A stretch of DNA of 64,000 nucleotides from Streptomyces flaveolus (GCF_014648815.1 NZ_BMRV01000006.1:186001-250000); one strand, 5' to 3'; counted from the stretch's first letter, positions 17,923 through 28,593 are shown. Made by a program: numbers and translations. The notes: generated from the letters alone by a model not told the origin.

Positions 17923-18966
17923 ATGAGCCCTGCCGAACAGCCGCCCGCCCCCGCGGACGTCCGGCGCCCGACCCTGAACGCGGTGGCCGCGCGCGCCGGC
18001 GTGGGCCGTGGCACGGTCTCCCGGGTCATCAACGGTTCCCCGAAGGTCAGCGACCGTTCCCGCGCGGCCGTGGAGCGGGCGATCGCCGAACTCGGCTACG
18101 TCCCCAACCCGGCCGCCCGGTCTCTCGTCACCCGGCGCACCGACTCCGTGGCGCTGGTGGTCCCCGAGGCGCAGTCCCGGCTGTTCTCCGAGCCGTACTT
18201 CTCGGGGATCATCCGGGGCGTGAGCGCCGGGCTCGCGGACGCCGGGATGCGCATGCTGCTGGTCATGGTGCACGACGAGAAGGAGTACGCGCGGCTCGCC
18301 CCGTACCTGTCCGGGCAGCGCGTGGACGGGGTGCTGATGGTGGCGGTGCACAGCGACGACACGCTGCCCGACCAGCTGGAGGCGCTCGCCATTCCGACCG
18401 TGCTGGCCGGCCGGCGGGGTGACCGGGAGCCGCTGGGGCACGTCCGCGCGGACAACCGCGGCGGCGCCGGGAGCGCGGTCCGGCATCTGCTGGCGAGCGG
18501 CCGCCGGACCGTGGGCACCATCACCGGGCCGCTGGACATGGAGGCGGCGCGGGAACGGCTCGACGGTTACCGGGAGGCACTGCGGGAAGCCGGTGCCGCG
18601 GTCACCGAGGAGCTGGTCGCGAACGGCGACTTCACCGAGGAGGGCGGGCGCGCGGCCATGCGGGAGCTGCTGGACCGCCGCCCCGACCTGGACGCGGTCT
18701 TCGCCGCCTCGGACGTGATGGCCTCCGGTGCCGTGCTGGAGCTGCGCGCGGCGGGCCGGCGGGTGCCGGGCGACGTGGCCGTCATCGGTTTCGACGACTC
18801 CATCGTGGCCCGGCACATCGATCCGCCGCTGACCAGCGTCCGGCAGCCGCTGGAAGAGATGGGCCGCACCATGGCGAGGCTGCTGCTGGACGAGATCGCC
18901 GACCGTGGCGCCGGGCACCGCGGAGTGGTCCTGCCGACGCGGCTGGTGGTGCGGGAGTCGGCCTGA
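17923..18966 (+). CDS. LacI-family repressor, CebR-like (copy 2)
   Basis: A 347-aa paralogue of the repressor at 10702-11757. The HTH (about residues 14-60: RRPTLNAVAARAGVGRGTVSRVINGSPKVSD) is almost identical to that of copy 1, so both should bind the same operators. The effector domain (VDGVLMVAVHSDD; VIGFDDSIVARHIDPPLTSVRQP) is also close but diverged, leaving room for a different inducing sugar. ATG 17923 has AAGGTGA upstream. It is followed in the same direction by the second GH1 gene, 91 bp later, with two operators between them. Confidence 0.88.
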   Translation: MSPAEQPPAPADVRRPTLNAVAARAGVGRGTVSRVINGSPKVSDRSRAAVERAIAELGYVPNPAARSLVTRRTDSVALVVPEAQSRLFSEPYFSGIIRGVSAGLADAGMRMLLVMVHDEKEYARLAPYLSGQRVDGVLMVAVHSDDTLPDQLEALAIPTVLAGRRGDREPLGHVRADNRGGAGSAVRHLLASGRRTVGTITGPLDMEAARERLDGYREALREAGAAVTEELVANGDFTEEGGRAAMRELLDRRPDLDAVFAASDVMASGAVLELRAAGRRVPGDVAVIGFDDSIVARHIDPPLTSVRQPLEEMGRTMARLLLDEIADRGAGHRGVVLPTRLVVRESA

Positions 18967-19006
18967 GCGATGCGGCGGAAGTCGCCGGGTGGCAGGGGTT
19001 TCACGG

Positions 19007-19020
19007 TGGGAGCGCTCCCA
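19007..19020. promoter_or_regulatory. Perfect CebR-type operator before GH1 copy 2
   Basis: TGGGAGCGCTCCCA is a perfect 14-bp palindrome identical to the CebR consensus, 37 bp upstream of the glucosidase start codon. Confidence 0.88.
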
Positions 19021-19044
19021 TGCATAATGGGGCCCCCGACCTCG

Positions 19045-19057
19045 TGGGAGCGATTCC

Positions 19058-19058
<1 letters not shown>
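19045..19058. promoter_or_regulatory. Second operator overlapping the start codon of GH1 copy 2
   Basis: TGGGAGCGATTCCA differs from the consensus at two positions. Its GGGAG is the only plausible ribosome-binding site of the gene, and its last base is the A of the ATG at 19058. The repressor site, ribosome site and start codon therefore overlap. Confidence 0.75.
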
Positions 19059-20485
<1,427 letters not shown>

Positions 20486-20514
20486 AGCTGCCCGACGGGG
20501 CGGGCGAGCGGGCC

Positions 20515-20550
20515 CGGGGCGCGGCGTCCGACGGGGGGTGCCGCGCCCCG
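20515..20550. terminator. Terminator between GH1 copy 2 and the GH18 gene
   Basis: CGGGGCGCGGC / GCCGCGCCCCG forms an 11-bp stem with a 14-nt loop between convergent genes. Confidence 0.7.
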
Positions 20551-20590
20551 TGCCGCCGGGTGCGGCGCGGTGCCGGTCGTGCGTGCCGGG

Positions 20591-22069
20591 TCAGTTGTAG
20601 GCGGCGAAGGCCTTCGAGAAGGCCGACTTCTCCTGGACGACGGAGCTGCACGTGGCGTCGGCCTGGGGCTTGGCGCCGTCCGCGCACTGCTTGTCGCGGG
20701 TCGCGGACCACATGGACAGCCAGGCCAGGTCCTTGGACTCGGCGAACTTCACGAGCTGGGCGGCGTCCTCGACCGTGAAGATCTCGGTCACGACGTCGTT
20801 GACGCCGATCATCGGGGTGACGGCGACCGTCTGCCAGGCCGCGCTGTCGGAGAGGCCGAGGACGCTCTTGATCTGGGCCTGGGTGGCGGTGGCGGCCTGC
20901 TCGGCGTAGGTGCCCATGTCGCCGCTGTACGCCGGGCCGTAGTCCATCGCCATGATGTTGACGGCGTTGATCTTGACGCCGTTCTGCCGGGCGTTGGCGA
21001 GGAGATCGACGCCGGCCTGGGTCAGGCCCTCCGGCATGACCGGCAGGGTGAAGGAGACGTCGAGGCCCGGGTGCCGCTTCTGCAGGGCGGCGACGGCCTG
21101 GGCGCGGCGGGTGTTGGCGGCCGTGTCGGGCAGGGCGCCGCCCTCGACGTCGAAGTCGACCTTGGTGAGCCCGTAGGTGTCCACGACCTTGCCGTACGCC
21201 GCCGCCAGGGCGTCGGCCGAGGTGCACGTCGTCGCCAGCTCGGAGCCGGCCGCGCCGCCGAAGGAGACGCGGACGTCGCCGCCCCGGGCGCGCAGGGCGC
21301 CTATCTGCTGCGCCACGGCGTCGCTCGCCAGGTCGGTGACACCGCCCCACTTGGGGGTGCAGCCGCCGCCGTCGGTGACGAAGGCCAGGTGGTAGTTCTT
21401 CACGCCGGTCGCCTCGGCGTTCGCGACCAGGTCGAAGGCCGGGTAGAGGGAGGTGTCGACGTAGGGCGCGAAGCCGGCGCCGGCCGTGGTGCCGTCGCCG
21501 GGGGTTTCGGAGGGGGCGGGGGTGGTGGCCGTGGCGGTCGGTGTCGGCGCGGCGGTGGCGGAGGCGGTGGCCGTGGGGGTGGGGGTGGGCGCCGGGGCCG
21601 AGGGCTGGGTCGGGCGGCCGCTGGGCTCGGGGGTGGCGCCGCCGTCCGCCGAGCACTGGGCGCCGTCGACGCGGCAACCCGTCGGGTCCTGGGTGCCGTT
21701 GACGACGAAGCCGACGGTGACGGACTCGCCGGGCTTCAGGCCGTCCGTGTCCCACTTCGGCCCGGTCACGGTGACGTGCCGGCCGCTGACGCTCGACTCC
21801 GCGTTCCACAGGGAGCCGAGCCCGGCACCCACCGGCAGGTCGAACTCCAGCGTCCAGTCCTTCTCGGCCTCCTGACTGTTGTTGGTGACGACGTACTGCG
21901 CGGTGTAGCCCGTCGACCACTCGCTCGTCCTCGTGTAGGCGGCGCCGACTCCGGCGGCCTGGGCGGTGCTGGTGAACAGCAGCGCGCCGCCACCGGCCAC
22001 GGCGGTGGCGACGAGCGCGCCGATCGCCTTGTTCCTGCCACTGACCCTGCGCCGGTGCGTGCTGCTCAT
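20591..22069 (-). CDS. Secreted GH18 chitinase-like protein with CBM2
   Basis: A 492-aa exported protein. A signal peptide (about residues 1-38, ending TAQAAG) is followed by a CBM2-type carbohydrate-binding module (about 39-140: YVVTNNSQEAEKDWTLEFDLP). A Pro/Thr/Ala linker spans about 145-195 and a GH18 domain about 200-490. The catalytic motif reads KVDFDVEG, with the proton-donor Glu at 309 and Asp at 305 and 307. The first Asp of the classical DxxDxDxE is Thr302. It probably binds chitin or cellulose and cleaves chitin; reduced or altered activity is possible. Confidence 0.85.
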   Translation of the reverse strand: MSSTHRRRVSGRNKAIGALVATAVAGGGALLFTSTAQAAGVGAAYTRTSEWSTGYTAQYVVTNNSQEAEKDWTLEFDLPVGAGLGSLWNAESSVSGRHVTVTGPKWDTDGLKPGESVTVGFVVNGTQDPTGCRVDGAQCSADGGATPEPSGRPTQPSAPAPTPTPTATASATAAPTPTATATTPAPSETPGDGTTAGAGFAPYVDTSLYPAFDLVANAEATGVKNYHLAFVTDGGGCTPKWGGVTDLASDAVAQQIGALRARGGDVRVSFGGAAGSELATTCTSADALAAAYGKVVDTYGLTKVDFDVEGGALPDTAANTRRAQAVAALQKRHPGLDVSFTLPVMPEGLTQAGVDLLANARQNGVKINAVNIMAMDYGPAYSGDMGTYAEQAATATQAQIKSVLGLSDSAAWQTVAVTPMIGVNDVVTEIFTVEDAAQLVKFAESKDLAWLSMWSATRDKQCADGAKPQADATCSSVVQEKSAFSKAFAAYN

Positions 22070-22201
22070 CTGGTGCCTGCCTTCGCTGTTCAGGGGGCCC
22101 TGCGGGGGGAGTGCGCGGGGCGGGGTGCGGCAGGCACGCTAGCGATGCGGAACCGGGCAAAGCGCCTGTTCCGGACGGTGGGTGGCGATCTTAGGGTGCG
22201 C

Positions 22202-23623
22202 TTAAGGGAGGGATCGGGACCGGTTAAAGGGTGTGCCCCGGCGGGGCTGCCGGCGGCGCCGCACCGTGCCCCGGTGGCCGCGCCGCACCGGTGCCGTGCG
22301 CCCGTCCAGCTGGATCCAGATCCGCACCTCGGTCCCGCCGAGCACGGACGAGCCGATACGTACGTCCCCGCCCGTCGACTCGGCGAGCCGGCGCACGATG
22401 TCGAGGCCGAGCCCGGTCGACCCGTCGGTGCCCGACCCCCGGCCGCGGGCCATCGCCGCCTCGGGGTCGGCTATGCCGGGGCCCGCGTCGGAGACGAGCA
22501 CGATCACCGCGTCCTCGCCGTTGTGCAGGTCGACCGCGAAGGCGGTGCCCTCGGCGGTGTGCCGGAAGACGTTGCCGAGCAGGGCGTCGAGGGAGGCGGC
22601 CAGGTCGGCACGGGCCACGGGTATGCGCACCGGCCGGTCGGCGCCGGCCACCCGCCACTTGCGTCCCTCGTCCTCGGCGAGCGCGGACCAGAAGCCCATC
22701 CGCTCGCGGACCACCTCGGCCGCGTCGCACCCGGCGCCGGGACCAGCCGCGGCGGTCTGCGGTTTGGCGTCCCGGGCGGTGCGGATGATGGTGTCGACCT
22801 CGCGCTCCAGCTGCTCGACGGCGGCCCGGGTCTGCTCGGCGGCCGGGCCGTCGCCGAGGGAGGCCGCGTTGAGCCGCAGCACGGTCAGCGGGGTGCGCAG
22901 CCGGTGGGACAGGTCGGCGGCCAGTTCCCGTTCGTTGGCGAGGAGCTGGACGACCTGGTCGGCCATGGAGTTGAACGCGACGGCCGCGAGCCGCAGTTCG
23001 GTCGGGCCCTCCTCGGGCACGCGGGCGCCCAGCTTGCCCTCCCCCAGCTCGTGCGCCCCTTCCACCAGCTTCTGCGCCGGCCGCACCATGCGCACGCCCA
23101 GCCGGTCGGCGACCGCGACCGAGCCGACGATCAGCGCGGCGCCGACCGCGGCGAGCACCGCCCAGGCCGTGCCGACGCCGTTGGTGACCTCGGACTCGGG
23201 GACGTACACCTCGACGACGGCGATCTCGCCGGAGCTGAGCGCGACCGGCTGGAGCAGCGTCGAGCCACCGGGTACCTCCGCGGTGGAGGCGCGCCCCATC
23301 TCGCGTACGGCGGCGATGTCCTCGTCGGTGGCGCGCTGCCGGCCGATGTCGGTGCCGCTGCCGTTGCCGGTGTCCTTGCCGCCGGACGCCGGTATGTGCA
23401 CGGACATCCCGGCGTCCGAGCCCGCGGAGGCGACGACGCGCTCCAACTGGTCCCGGTCGGTGGTGATGGACAGCGCGGGGGCGACGGCGGCGGCCTCCCG
23501 CTCGGCGTTCGAGAACGCGCGGTCCCGGGCCATCTCCCGGATGACCAGTCCCAGCGGCACGGCGAAGGCGACCACGACCATGGCGGTGACCGCCAGCGAC
23601 ACCTTCACCAGGGCCCACCTCAT
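22202..23623 (-). CDS. Two-component sensor histidine kinase
   Basis: A 473-aa membrane kinase. TM1 spans about residues 5-28 (VKVSLAVTAMVVVAFAVPLGLVI). An extracytoplasmic sensing loop of about 130 residues follows, then TM2 (AWAVLAAVGAALIVGSVAV), HAMP, HisKA with the phospho-accepting His in DLSHRLRTPLTVLRLNA, and HATPase_c (N-box LLGNVFRHT, G1 VSDAGPGI, G2 GLGLDIVRRLAE). The first codon overlaps the stop of the response-regulator gene (ATGA), so the pair is translationally coupled. The signal is unknown. Confidence 0.93.
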   Translation of the reverse strand: MRWALVKVSLAVTAMVVVAFAVPLGLVIREMARDRAFSNAEREAAAVAPALSITTDRDQLERVVASAGSDAGMSVHIPASGGKDTGNGSGTDIGRQRATDEDIAAVREMGRASTAEVPGGSTLLQPVALSSGEIAVVEVYVPESEVTNGVGTAWAVLAAVGAALIVGSVAVADRLGVRMVRPAQKLVEGAHELGEGKLGARVPEEGPTELRLAAVAFNSMADQVVQLLANERELAADLSHRLRTPLTVLRLNAASLGDGPAAEQTRAAVEQLEREVDTIIRTARDAKPQTAAAGPGAGCDAAEVVRERMGFWSALAEDEGRKWRVAGADRPVRIPVARADLAASLDALLGNVFRHTAEGTAFAVDLHNGEDAVIVLVSDAGPGIADPEAAMARGRGSGTDGSTGLGLDIVRRLAESTGGDVRIGSSVLGGTEVRIWIQLDGRTAPVRRGHRGTVRRRRQPRRGTPFNRSRSLP

Positions 23624-24339
23624 CGCGGCGGCTCCGCTTGGGGAGGCTCCGCGACCGGCGGCTCCAGCTTCACGCCGACGCCGCGCAGGGTGTGCAGGTA
23701 GCGGGGCCGGGCGGCGGTCTCCCCCAGCTTCCGGCGCAGCCAGGACAGGTGGACGTCGATGGTCTGGTCGTCGCCGTAGGACTGCTGCCAGACCTCGGCG
23801 AGCAGCTCCTTGCGGGGGACGACCACTCCGGGGCGGCCGGCGAGGAAGGCGAGCAGGTCGAACTCACGCCGGGTCAGGTCGAGCCGGGTCCCGTCCAGTT
23901 CGGCCTGGCGACGCAGGGGGTCGACGGTCAGGCCGCCGACGCGCAGGACGGTGGACGGCGGTGTCTCTCCGGTGCCGACGCGGGCGCGGCGCAGTACGGC
24001 CGCCATGCGGGCCGACAGGTGCTCGACCGAGAACGGCTTGGTGAGGTAGTCGTCCGCGCCCGCGTTCAGCAGCCGGACGACCTCCGCCTCGTCGTCCCGG
24101 GCGGTGGCGACGATGACGGGGACGTCGGTGATGCCGCGCAGCATCTTCAGTGCCTCGGAGCCGTCGAGGTCGGGCAGTCCGAGGTCGAGGATCACCACGT
24201 CGAACCGGAAATGGGCGACCTCGCGCAGCGCCTCCAGCGCCGTGCCGACGCTGCGCACGAGGTGCGAGGCGTCGGTCAGATGCCGGATGAGCGCCGAGCG
24301 TACGAACTGGTCGTCCTCGACCACGAGCACACTTGCCAT
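23620..24339 (-). CDS. OmpR-family response regulator
   Basis: A 239-aa DNA-binding regulator beginning MASVLVVEDDQ. The receiver domain (about 1-120) carries the acidic pair EDD, the phospho-acceptor Asp in VVILDLGLPDLDG, and Lys in YLTKPF. The winged-helix effector (about 135-225) shows LTRREFDLLAFLAGRPGVVV and TIDVHLSWLRRKLGE. It is the first gene of the two-gene operon with the kinase at 22202-23623. The frame is open upstream of 24339 but carries no domain there. Confidence 0.93.
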   Translation of the reverse strand: MASVLVVEDDQFVRSALIRHLTDASHLVRSVGTALEALREVAHFRFDVVILDLGLPDLDGSEALKMLRGITDVPVIVATARDDEAEVVRLLNAGADDYLTKPFSVEHLSARMAAVLRRARVGTGETPPSTVLRVGGLTVDPLRRQAELDGTRLDLTRREFDLLAFLAGRPGVVVPRKELLAEVWQQSYGDDQTIDVHLSWLRRKLGETAARPRYLHTLRGVGVKLEPPVAEPPQAEPPR

Positions 24340-24460
24340 GGGCGGCACCGTACGCCATGCGGAGGAGCCCGGTGCGGGCCTGTGGACAACTCCGGCCGGG
24401 GCTCCGGGGACGGCTGTGGACAACCCGTCCGGGCGACACGCGTGTGACGTGTGAGGCAGT

Positions 24461-25036
24461 ATGGCCGCGATGCGCAGAGGACTCGTACACGTACTTGCCT
24501 GGCTGCTCGCCACCGGCGCGGCGGTCACGCTGTCGTGGTGGGGCGTGCACACGGTGATGGCGGGCACGGCCTACGACGCGCCCCGCGCCCTGCCCATCAC
24601 GGCGGCCGACGCGGCCGCGCGGGGCCCCCAGGCTTCCGAGCCGTTGGCGTCGTCCACCAAGCGTCCTTCGCCGTCGGGCAGTGCGTCGAGCGGGCCGTCG
24701 GGCAGCCCGGCGGCGACGCCCGGCCGGACGCCCCGCGAGCCGAGTCCGGCGGCGCCCTCGCGGAGCGCGCCGGCTTCCGCTCCCGCCGACCCGGGCCCCT
24801 CCCCCACCGCCTCCGGCCGGGTCCGGAGCTACGAGACCGACGGGGGGCGTGCGGTGTTCGACCTCGGGACGTCGTCCGCCTCGCTGGTGTCGGCGACCCC
24901 GGGTGCGGGCTGGTCGATGCAGGTGTGGAAGACCGAGACGTGGATCCGGGTGGAGTTCACCTCCGGCGCGGACCGGGTGTCGGTGTTCTGCACCTGGCAC
25001 GACGGTCCGCCGCGGGTGGAGATCGGCAGCTACTGA
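24461..25036 (+). CDS. Membrane-anchored or secreted hypothetical protein
   Basis: A 191-aa protein. An N-terminal hydrophobic segment (about residues 8-32: VLAWLLATGAAVTLSWWGVHTV) acts as a signal anchor. A Ser/Pro-rich extracellular linker (about 60-115) precedes a small C-terminal beta-rich domain (about 118-191: VRSYETDGGRAVFDLG, SMQVWKTETWIRVEF, SVFCTWHDGPPRVEIG). GAGG precedes ATG 24461. No known family is recognised. It is divergent from the two-component system. Confidence 0.7.
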   Translation: MAAMRRGLVHVLAWLLATGAAVTLSWWGVHTVMAGTAYDAPRALPITAADAAARGPQASEPLASSTKRPSPSGSASSGPSGSPAATPGRTPREPSPAAPSRSAPASAPADPGPSPTASGRVRSYETDGGRAVFDLGTSSASLVSATPGAGWSMQVWKTETWIRVEFTSGADRVSVFCTWHDGPPRVEIGSY

Positions 25037-25067
25037 GCCGGCCGCCGGGTCACCGAAGGCCGCCGGG

Positions 25068-25937
25068 TCACTGGAAGACCGAGGCCGGTGGCGCCGGTGA
25101 GGCCACGGCGGCCGCGTCCGTCACGGGCTGGGCGCCTCCGGCGAAGTCGGTCAGGGCCTTGCCGTGTTCCACGCGCGCGGAGTGCGGGTCGGAGGCGGCG
25201 CGGCGGGTGAGCTCGGCGATCGGCAGCGGGTGGTCACTGGCGGCGAGGACCGCGTTGCCGAAGCGTTTGCCGCGCAGCACGGCGGGGTCGGCGATCAGGG
25301 CGAGTTCGGGGAAGCGGGCGGCGACCGTGGCGATCTGGCCGCGCAGGTGGGTGAGCGGCGGGCCGTCGGCGAGGTTGGCGGCGTAGACCCCGCCCGGTGC
25401 GAGCGCGCGCCGCACCTCGTCGAGGAACTCGGTGGACGTCAGGTGCGCCGGGGTGCGGGCCCCGCTGAACACGTCCGCGATGACCAGGTGCGCCCAGCCG
25501 TCGGGCACCTTGGCGAGCCCGGCGCGGGCATCGGTGGAGCGGACCCGGACGCGGGCGCCGGGGTCCAGGGGCAGTTCGCGCCGGACCAGTTGGACCAGGG
25601 CGGCGTCCCGCTCGACGACCTGCTGGGTGGAGCGGGGGCGGGTGGCGGCGACGTAGCGGGCGAGGGTGAGGGCGCCGCCGCCGAGGTGTATGGCGTGGAC
25701 GGGCTTCCCGGGCGGGGCGGCCAGGTCGATGACGTGCCCGAGGCGGCGCTGGTACTCGAACGACAGGTACGCCGGGTCGTCCAGGTCGACGTGCGACTGC
25801 GGGGCGCCGTCGATCAGCAGCGTCCAGGCCCGCGCGCGCTCCCGGTCGGGTATCAGCTCGGCGCGCCCGCCGTCGACGTCCTCGACGACGGTTTCCACGA
25901 CTGCGCGCCCGTGGCGGGCGTTCCTGGACTTTCCCAT
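25068..25937 (-). CDS. Spermidine-synthase-like methyltransferase-fold protein
   Basis: A 289-aa protein with the Rossmann fold of polyamine aminopropyltransferases. Visible features are the dinucleotide-type loop AIHLGGGALTLARYVA, an acidic loop end (VVERDAALVQLVRRE), and VIADVFSGARTPAHLTSTEFLDEVRRAL. Many actinobacterial homologues are annotated as SpeE-like but lack proven aminopropyltransferase activity, so the substrate is unknown. ATG 25937 has a weak ribosome site. No partner polyamine genes are nearby. Confidence 0.75.
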   Translation of the reverse strand: MGKSRNARHGRAVVETVVEDVDGGRAELIPDRERARAWTLLIDGAPQSHVDLDDPAYLSFEYQRRLGHVIDLAAPPGKPVHAIHLGGGALTLARYVAATRPRSTQQVVERDAALVQLVRRELPLDPGARVRVRSTDARAGLAKVPDGWAHLVIADVFSGARTPAHLTSTEFLDEVRRALAPGGVYAANLADGPPLTHLRGQIATVAARFPELALIADPAVLRGKRFGNAVLAASDHPLPIAELTRRAASDPHSARVEHGKALTDFAGGAQPVTDAAAVASPAPPASVFQ

Positions 25938-26001
25938 CTGACCATTATCGAACGCCCCCGCAGCTCACGCGCCCGGCAGGGATCACGCGGCGTCCGGGTG
26001 T

Positions 26002-26415
26002 TCAGCGGCAGCTGTCCGCGGCCTCGATCAGCCGGGCCGCCTCCCCCAGCGCGGCCCGCAGGACGGCGGGGTCGGTCGCGAGGTCCGCGTCGCCGGGCGG
26101 CAGCAGCCAGTCCGATCCCTCCACCGGGGGCTCGGGAACCAGGTCGAGCTTCATCCCCCGGCCGTCGGTCTCCGTACAGGTGCTGCCCGGCACGTCCCAG
26201 GCGGCGGCCGTACCCGGGGGCACCAGGAAGCCGAGGGTGTCGCAGCCGAGGTCGTGGAGCACGCGGCCGACCGCCTCACCGGCTCCCCGTCTGAGAATGT
26301 CGACGGCCTCCAGACCCTGCCGCGTCGGCACGGTGACGACGTCACAGCCACCGTCGTCACCCACGTCGCAGGCGCCTGCGCAGTCGCTGCTGGTCTCCAT
26401 TCCGGCCTCCACCAC
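26002..26415 (-). CDS. Small Cys-rich hypothetical protein
   Basis: An acidic protein of about 137 aa with several Cys residues, including CAGACDVGDDGGC near the N-terminus, and the segments GLEAVDILRRGAGEAVGRVL and WLLPPGDADLATDPAVLRAALGEAARLIEAAD. AAGGAGGAG at 26420-26428 directs initiation at GTG 26415 or GTG 26412; ATG 26400 is a third option. I do not recognise a family with a known function. Confidence 0.6.
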   Translation of the reverse strand: MVEAGMETSSDCAGACDVGDDGGCDVVTVPTRQGLEAVDILRRGAGEAVGRVLHDLGCDTLGFLVPPGTAAAWDVPGSTCTETDGRGMKLDLVPEPPVEGSDWLLPPGDADLATDPAVLRAALGEAARLIEAADSCR

Positions 26416-26696
26416 GGAACTCCTCCTTGGACGAGCGGGTCGGGAGTCGGGGGCCTCCCGGTCCACGGGGTTCAACGCGGCGGAACGTCAACAGCTACGG
26501 CACAAGTCCGCCGCAAAGGATGGCACTTCATGGCAGATCCCGGATGACATATCCGGTTTGTTGCCAAACAGCGCGTGGCGGTTCCGTCACAGCCGGTACG
26601 TTCTTGCTCGCCGGGAACGGGGTGGCAACCGGGAGAAGCCCCGCAACTCACACCTTTTCCGGCGTGGTTCGACGGTTCGCACGAGAGGACCCGGCC

Positions 26697-28139
26697 ATGG
26701 CGTCGTCAACGGTGACCTCCGCCCAGCCCGACCGGCCACCGCGGCCGAACCTCGCCTTCCGGCGCCTGCGCGGACAGCGCTCGCCGGCCGAGTTCGCGGC
26801 GGCGGTGCGCCGCGCCGCGCGCGAGATCGGCGAGCGGGTCAGCTGTGACGCGCGCTACATCGGCCGCGTGGAGGCGGGCGAGATCCGCTGCCCCAACTAC
26901 GCCTACGAGCGGGTGTTCCTGCACATGTTCCCCGGCCGCACGCTCACCGACCTGGGGTTCGCGCCCCGCTCGTCCGTACGCGGACGCCGGGCGCGCACGG
27001 AGGAGGACGCGCCGTCGGCGCACCTCGACCGGCCGCCGTGTGCCACGAGTGAGACAGGTGGCGCGGGTGAGCCGTATGACACGCACAACCCGTACGACAC
27101 GCACGACGACGACAACGAGGAGAGCGACGTGCTGCGTCGCGCATTCATGACGAGCGGCGCCACCGTGGCCGCCGTCTCACTGGGCCCCCTGGGGTTCGTC
27201 ACCGATGCCATGGCGGCGCCGCACGGCGTGCGCCGGGCCGGGAGGAGCGACGCGGGAGCCCTGGAAGAGGCCGTCCGCCGGATCCGGCTGCTCGACGACC
27301 GGCACGGCGCCGACGGCCTCTACCGGCGCGCGGCGGCCCCGCTGCGCGCCGCGTACGCGCTGCTGGACGCCGGTGCGACCCGGCAGGCCACGGCGGACCG
27401 GCTCTATTCGGGCGCCGGGGAACTGGCCATCTCGGTGGGCTGGCTGGCGCACGACTCGGGGCGCTTCGACGACGCGCGCTCCCACTACGCCGAGGCCCTC
27501 GCCACCGCCCGGATGACCGGCGACGAGGGCCTGGAGGCGCACGCCTTCTGCAACACGGCGTTCCTGGCCCGGGACACCGGCCGGCCGCGCGAGGCGGTAC
27601 GGGCGGCGCAGGCCGCGCAGCGTGCCGCCCGGCCGCTGGGGTCGCCGCGGCTGATGTCCCTGCTGGCGCTGCGCGAGGCGGGCGGCTGGGCGGGGCTGGC
27701 GGACCGCGTGGGCTGCGAGCAGGCGCTGACCCGTGCGCAGGCCCTCTTCCAGCGGGGCCCCTCGGAGGCCGACCCCGAGTGGATGAGCTTCTACGGAGAG
27801 GCCGAGCTGGAGGGGCTGGAGGCCCAGTGCTGGTCCACGCTCGGCGACTGGCCCCGGGCGGCCGGGCACGCGCGCCGGGCGGCGGAACTGCAGGACCCGC
27901 ACTTCACCCGGAACCTCGCGCTGTACTCGGCGGAACTGGCCGACGACCTGGCGCGCGGCGGGCGGCCCGACGAGGCGGCCGGGGCGGGGATGCGGGTGCT
28001 GGACCTGTTGGGCGAGGTCCAGTCGTCGCGGATCCGGTCGATGCTGGCGGGGACGGCGCGGGTGTTGCTGCCGCATCGGCGGGCGTCGGGGGTGTCGGCG
28101 TTCCTGGACCGGCATGCGTCGTTGCCACGGACGGCCTGA
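26697..28139 (+). CDS. NsdA-like HTH/TPR regulator
   Basis: A protein of about 480 aa. The N-terminal helical region (residues 15-85: FRRLRGQRSPAEFAAAVRRA, YIGRVEAGEIRCPNYAYERV) resembles the XRE-like HTH of Streptomyces NsdA-type regulators. A low-complexity Asp/His/Tyr stretch follows (about 120-145), then a twin-Arg-like hydrophobic segment (LRRAFMTSGATVAAVSLGPLGF), then TPR-like helical repeats to the end. NsdA and relatives are negative regulators of antibiotic production and sporulation. AGGA lies 8 nt before ATG 26697. The specific role is inferred from this resemblance only. Confidence 0.72.
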   Translation: MASSTVTSAQPDRPPRPNLAFRRLRGQRSPAEFAAAVRRAAREIGERVSCDARYIGRVEAGEIRCPNYAYERVFLHMFPGRTLTDLGFAPRSSVRGRRARTEEDAPSAHLDRPPCATSETGGAGEPYDTHNPYDTHDDDNEESDVLRRAFMTSGATVAAVSLGPLGFVTDAMAAPHGVRRAGRSDAGALEEAVRRIRLLDDRHGADGLYRRAAAPLRAAYALLDAGATRQATADRLYSGAGELAISVGWLAHDSGRFDDARSHYAEALATARMTGDEGLEAHAFCNTAFLARDTGRPREAVRAAQAAQRAARPLGSPRLMSLLALREAGGWAGLADRVGCEQALTRAQALFQRGPSEADPEWMSFYGEAELEGLEAQCWSTLGDWPRAAGHARRAAELQDPHFTRNLALYSAELADDLARGGRPDEAAGAGMRVLDLLGEVQSSRIRSMLAGTARVLLPHRRASGVSAFLDRHASLPRTA

Positions 28140-28593
28140 CCGGCCGGGGGGGGCGGCGTGGATGCGCTGTCCGGCGTTGCGAGTGCCCGGCGCCGGGGGC
28201 GGGTGCGCTGTCCGGTGTTGCGGGGCGCCCGGCGCTGGGATGGGCGGGGGTGGGGCGCGTGGCCCGGCGTTACGGAGGTGCCCCGCGCTGGTGCCGGGCG
28301 GGGTGGGTCGCGTGGCCCGGCGTGGCGGGGTGCCGCTGCGCCCACCCGTGCCGCCCCAGCGGCACGACTGCCCGCGGCTGGGGCGGTGAGGACCCGCAGC
28401 TACGGCGGTGAGGACCCGCAGCTGGGGCGGTGAGGACCCGCAGCTACGGCGGTGAGGACCCGCAGCTACGGCGGTGAGGACCCGCGGCTGGGGCGGGGAG
28501 GACCCCCGGCTGGGGCGGGGAGGCCCGCCGCCGTGCGCGGCGAGGGGCGGAGCTGGGGCGGCGGGCCCGCGGTGTGGGCGGTGAGGGGTGGAG
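28140..28593. other. Repeat-filled gap after the NsdA-like gene
   Basis: A 454-bp G-rich stretch without a gene. The left half holds imperfect repeats of GGCCCGGCGTTRCGG-type segments. The right half is the 22-bp tandem array at 28383-28514. Confidence 0.7.
28383..28514. repeat. 22-bp tandem repeat, six units
   Basis: The unit GCGGTGAGGACCCGCAGCTA plus CG begins at 28383, 28405, 28427, 28449, 28471 and 28493. Units alternate between CTACG and CTGGG ends, and the last two are degenerate. There are no spacers, so it is not a CRISPR. Confidence 0.9.

Noticed and set aside
28383..28514. CRISPR-like array
   Set aside because: The repeats are directly adjacent with no spacers, and no cas genes are nearby. 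The Cas4-like nuclease at 30250 belongs to a helicase operon.
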